64,000 nucleotides of DNA, from positions 2,872,001 to 2,936,000 of the forward strand of contig JAJTWR010000044.1 of assembly GCA_021613335.1 (NCBI GenBank), written 5' to 3'. Positions 60,670 to 64,000 of this stretch are shown here, piece after piece; position 1 is the stretch's first letter, and every line of letters begins with the position of its first letter. Made by a program: the position numbers and the translations under genes. The notes under the pieces are model-generated. The model made no database searches, had not been told where the DNA came from, and was given only the letters and a program-made list of their open reading frames with translations. This stretch comes from Whitmania pigra. Lineage: Eukaryota > Annelida > Clitellata > Hirudinida > Haemopidae.

Positions 60670-60724
60670 ATGATGCAGATGATGATTACTTTCGTTTTAA
60701 CCGTAAACCCCTCTCTCTAAATAC

Positions 60725-60780
60725 GTGTCTGCTGGCGGAAGACAAGTCGTATAGGACACTTGTCTTCCGCCAGCAGACAC
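60725..60780. repeat. Perfect 23-bp inverted repeat with 10-nt loop
   Basis: Arms 60,725-60,747 and 60,758-60,780 (GTGTCTGCTGGCGGAAGACA..., loop CGTATAGGAC) can form a strong hairpin at the left edge of the first composite satellite element. The second element at 62.68 kb starts with only the right arm. Confidence 0.9.
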
Positions 60781-62395
60781 TTATATCATGGTAAAAACCT
60801 AGTCTTTAACGTAGCTGAAGTTAGCAGACACTTAAATTTAATTTCTAATGCGAAATTTCAAATCATAATATTTGGAAACTACGTTTCAAATGCTTTTCAA
60901 AAATGTTTATAAATCAATTGACGGAAGATTTTAAAATTTTTGAAGTTATTAGAAATTTGAGGAATTCGTTCAAAAGTCTTCTTACTCAGTAACTACAATT
61001 TTTCGACTGACGAAATGTGCATCAAAATGTTCGTTAAGATTTCTACTTTCCAAATATGTATACCTTATTAGCTGATAATTTTGGGGAACAACATAAGTGC
61101 TTAAAATATCGCGAGACATCTTAAGCGGAAGTCCTTCCATTAATGGAATGTCTTGCAAGTCTTCTTACTCAGTAACTACAAATTTTCGACTGACGAAATG
61201 TGCATCAAAATGTTCGTTAAGATTTCTACTTTCCAAATATGTATACCTTATTAGCTGATAATTTTGGGGAACAACATAAGTGCTTAAAATATCGCGAGAC
61301 ATCTTAAGCGGAAGTCCTTCCATTAATGGAATGTCTTGCAAGTCTTCTTACTCAGTAACTACAATTTTTCGACTGACGAAATGTGCATCAAAATGTTCGT
61401 TAAGATTTCTACTTTCCAAATATGTATACCTTATTAGCTGATAATTTTGGGGAACAACATAAGTGCTTAAAATATCGCGAGACATCTTAAGCGGAAGTCC
61501 TTCCATTAATGGAATGTCTTGCAAGTCTTCTTACTCAGTAACTACAATTTTTCGACTGACGAAATGTGCATCAAAATGTTCGTTAAGATTTCTACTTTCC
61601 AAATATGTATACCTTATTAGCTGATAATTTTGGGGAACAACATAAGTGCTTAAAATATCGCGAGACATCTTAAGCGGAAGTCCTTCCATTAATGGAATGT
61701 CTTGCAAGTCTTCTTACTCAGTAACTACAATTTTTCGACTGACGAAATGTGCATCAAAATGTTCGTTAAGATTTCTACTTTCCAAATATGTATACCTTAT
61801 TAGCTGATAATTTTGGGGAACAACATAAGTGCTTAAAATATCGCGAGACATCTTAAGCGGAAGTCCTTCCATTAATGGAATGTCTTGCAAGTCTTCTTAC
61901 TCAGTAACTACAATTTTTCGACTGACGAAATGTGCATCAAAATGTTCGTTAAGATTTCTACTTTCCAAATATGTATACCTTATTAGCTGATAATTTTGGG
62001 GAACAACATAAGTGCTTAAAATATCGCGAGACATCTTAAGCGGAAGTCCTTCCATTAATGGAATGTCTTGCAAGTCTTCTTACTCAGTAACTACAATTTT
62101 TCGACTGACGAAATGTGCATCAAAATGTTCGTTAAGATTTCTACTTTGTTTTATAAACATATTCGCTTATGGATCTGCATAAATACCAAAACATCCCAAT
62201 CCTCGAACGCTAGTATTTACATGCTTGCATTTTATCATGTCGAAAATGAACTAAGCTTCCGATACTATGTCTTTGATGAAATCCAATTTGGAAGCCACGG
62301 TCGTAAATAGACCATAAGCAATTAGATTCGTAGTTATCATAAAGAGTAAGTTCCTAAAGTAGCTTCCTTGCTTAGGCAGGCTTACCGTCCTGGTA
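60758..62395 (+). mobile_element. Composite satellite element, copy 1
   Basis: Left arm 60,758-60,975. Then six full 183-bp satellite units start at 60,976, 61,159, 61,342, 61,525, 61,708 and 61,891, and a seventh partial unit starts at 62,074. The right arm runs from about 62,147 to 62,395. Units are almost identical, each holding GCGAGACATCTTAAGCGGAA and CAGTAACTACAATTTTTCG. No transposase or other protein domain is seen. An 80-codon open frame across the last unit and right arm (62,068-62,310) has no known relative. Left arm, satellite core and right arm is a layout known from non-autonomous Helitron/Helentron-like elements, but I see no diagnostic Helitron ends. Confidence 0.85.
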
Positions 62396-62677
62396 AAACC
62401 GTTCGAGACGGACGCACACATTTTAATGAGATGCTCCACTTTAATGAAGCTCCACCCAAAACAAATTAAGCTCCGCCTAAAATGAGTAAAAGTAAATCTT
62501 TGATCCGTAATATTTTTAGTTATATCTCTTTTTAGGGAAAATCGGTCCGCATTTTTAGGCTCCGAATAGATCCACTCAAGAAATAGGGTAGGGTTAGGGT
62601 TAGAATTAGGGGATAAGGTAGGGTTAGGGGATAGGGTAGGGTTAGGGGTTAGGATTAGGGGATAGGGTAGGGTTAGG
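62396..62677 (+). repeat. Telomere-like repeats and shared repeat arm
   Basis: 62,396-62,580 matches 31,560-31,685 inverted (GGTCCGCATTTTTAGGCTCC, GTTCGAGACGG). 62,585-62,677 is a run of TAGGGTTAGGG, GGGGATA and related variants of TTAGGG. It lies exactly between the two composite satellite elements. Confidence 0.88.
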
Positions 62678-63765
62678 ACTTGTCTTCCGCCAGCAGACAC
62701 TTATATCATGGTAAAAACCTAGTCTTTAACGTAGCTGAAGTTAGCAGACACTTAAATTTAATTTCTAATGCGAAATTTCAAATCATAATATTTGGAAACT
62801 ACGTTTCAAATGCTTTTCAAAAATGTTTATAAATCAATTGACGGAAGATTTTAAAATTTTTGAAGTTATTAGAAATTTGAGGAATTCGTTCAAAAGTCTT
62901 CTTACTCAGTAACTACAATTTTTCGACTGACGAAATGTGCATCAAAATGTTCGTTAAGATTTCTACTTTCCAAATATGTATACCTTATTAGCTGATAATT
63001 TTGGGGAACAACATAAGTGCTTAAAATATCGCGAGACATCTTAAGCGGAAGTCCTTCCATTAATGGAATGTCTTGCAAGTCTTCTTACTCAGTAACTACA
63101 ATTTTTCGACTGACGAAATGTGCATCAAAATGTTCGTTAAGATTTCTACTTTCCAAATATGTATACCTTATTAGCTGATAATTTTGGGGAACAACATAAG
63201 TGCTTAAAATATCGCGAGACATCTTAAGCGGAAGTCCTTCCATTAATGGAATGTCTTGCAAGTCTTCTTACTCAGTAACTACAATTTTTCGACTGACGAA
63301 ATGTGCATCAAAATGTTCGTTAAGATTTCTACTTTCCATATATGTATACCTTATTAGCCGAAAAAGATGTGGAACAACATAAGTGCTTAAAATATCGCGA
63401 GACATCTTAAGCGGAAGTCCTTCCAGTATTTAATTGCCGTACGAGTTCTTTTACTCAATAATCACGAAGTTTAGACTGATCAAATAAATGTGCATCAAAA
63501 TGTTCCTTAAGATTTCAACCTTGTTTTATAAACATATTCGCTTATGGATCTGCATAAATACCAAAACATCCCAATCCTCGAACGCTAGTATTTACATGCT
63601 TGCATTTTATCATGTCGAAAATGAACTAAGCTTCCGATATTATGTCATTGATGAAATCCAATTTGGAAGCCACGGTCGTAAATAGACCATAAGCAATTAG
63701 ATTCGTAGTTATCATAAAGAGTAAGTTCCTAAAGTAGCTTCCTTGCTTAGACAGGCTTCCCGTCC
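62678..63765 (+). mobile_element. Composite satellite element, copy 2
   Basis: The left arm (62,678-62,895) is nearly identical to that of copy 1. Satellite units start at 62,896, 63,079 and 63,262; the last is diverged. A degenerate partial unit (63,440-63,520) joins the right arm (63,523-63,765), which closely matches copy 1. Copy number of the 183-bp core differs (three here, six there), showing unit gain or loss. Confidence 0.85.
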
Positions 63766-64000
63766 TTTGAAGTATTTGATTTGCTAACTAATACTTGATC
63801 TTTGTCTTAAAATGATTACTCGTGAGATCTGAATGCGCACAATGTCAACCTAATAGGAAGTTGAACCAACAGTTCAAAGAAAAGGGAATTTCAATGAATA
63901 ATTGTAGAGAGTGTGGTAGTCTTGTTATATATGTGGATAAAATGTAATTGATTATAACTATATTCCATGTTCAATCATAATTCTATTTCAGCATCAATTA
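63766..64000. other. Right end of window, nothing recognised
   Basis: No feature supported. A short open frame that looks zinc-ribbon-like (CAQCQPNRKLN ... NNCRECGS, about 63,835-63,920) could be coding, but is cut off from context. Confidence 0.25.

Noticed and set aside
60976..62140. CRISPR-like array of regular repeats
   Set aside because: The 183-bp units are direct tandem repeats without unique spacers, in an intron-bearing animal genome. It is satellite DNA.
62068..62310. 80-codon frame repeated at 63,488-63,685
   Set aside because: Both lie in the conserved right arm of the composite satellite element. Similarity follows from recent duplication, and there is no protein feature to support coding.

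Overview
The window is nuclear DNA of an invertebrate animal. It is AT-rich. Its genes are split by many short introns (mostly about 50-350 bp, GT...AG), and every recognisable gene is a metazoan one: ATR, RAD50, NUP37, SCAMP, DNAJC19/TIM14, a BIR-RING protein and a peptide-type GPCR. The repeats are also typical of animals: a tRNA-derived SINE, a Mag-like Ty3/gypsy element, hAT and Mutator-like DNA transposons, a jockey/CR1-type LINE, RLE-type non-LTR debris, and TTAGGG-like interstitial repeats. I cannot name the species. A bilaterian invertebrate, perhaps a lophotrochozoan, is my inference only.

Layout. 1.3-16.45 kb (+): an ATR checkpoint kinase gene of more than 30 exons, intact through the kinase and FATC ends. 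16.88-17.2 kb (-): a two-exon gene for an 82-residue secreted peptide precursor with an amidation signal, convergent with ATR. 21.8-23.0 kb (+): a single-exon rhodopsin-family GPCR of bombesin/CCHamide-receptor type. 25.1-26.8 kb (-): NUP37 in seven exons. 27-33 kb: a transposon graveyard (hAT ends, an RLE-type endonuclease relic framed by 28-bp inverted repeats, SINE fragments, a DEAD-box retrocopy, telomere-like repeats). 33.9-43.0 kb (+): a complete RAD50 gene. 43.3-44.0 kb (-): a BIR-RING (IAP-like) gene, convergent with RAD50. 44.8-49.0 kb (-): a complete gypsy element with identical LTRs and a 5-bp target duplication. 50.2-53.2 kb (+): SCAMP. 53.8-55.0 kb: a SINE split by a hAT element with an 8-bp duplication. 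55.5-56.5 kb (+): DNAJC19/TIM14. 57.3-59.25 kb (-): a LINE fragment truncated at both ends. 59.85-60.67 kb: a Mutator-like element with a 9-bp duplication. 60.7-63.8 kb: two copies of a composite repeat built on a 183-bp satellite.

The host genes are not an operon and serve different processes. ATR and RAD50 both belong to the DNA-damage response (RAD50 acts in the MRN complex upstream of checkpoint kinases), but nothing in the sequence shows that their proximity is functional. The peptide precursor and the GPCR lie about 4.6 kb apart; a ligand-receptor link would be speculation.

The least explained items are the amidated peptide precursor, the inverted-repeat-framed endonuclease relic, the satellite composite element, and a 36-bp minisatellite in ATR that has multiplied the 3' splice site of the next exon. 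Exon joins were made by eye from splice signals, frame and family resemblance. No alignment was run.
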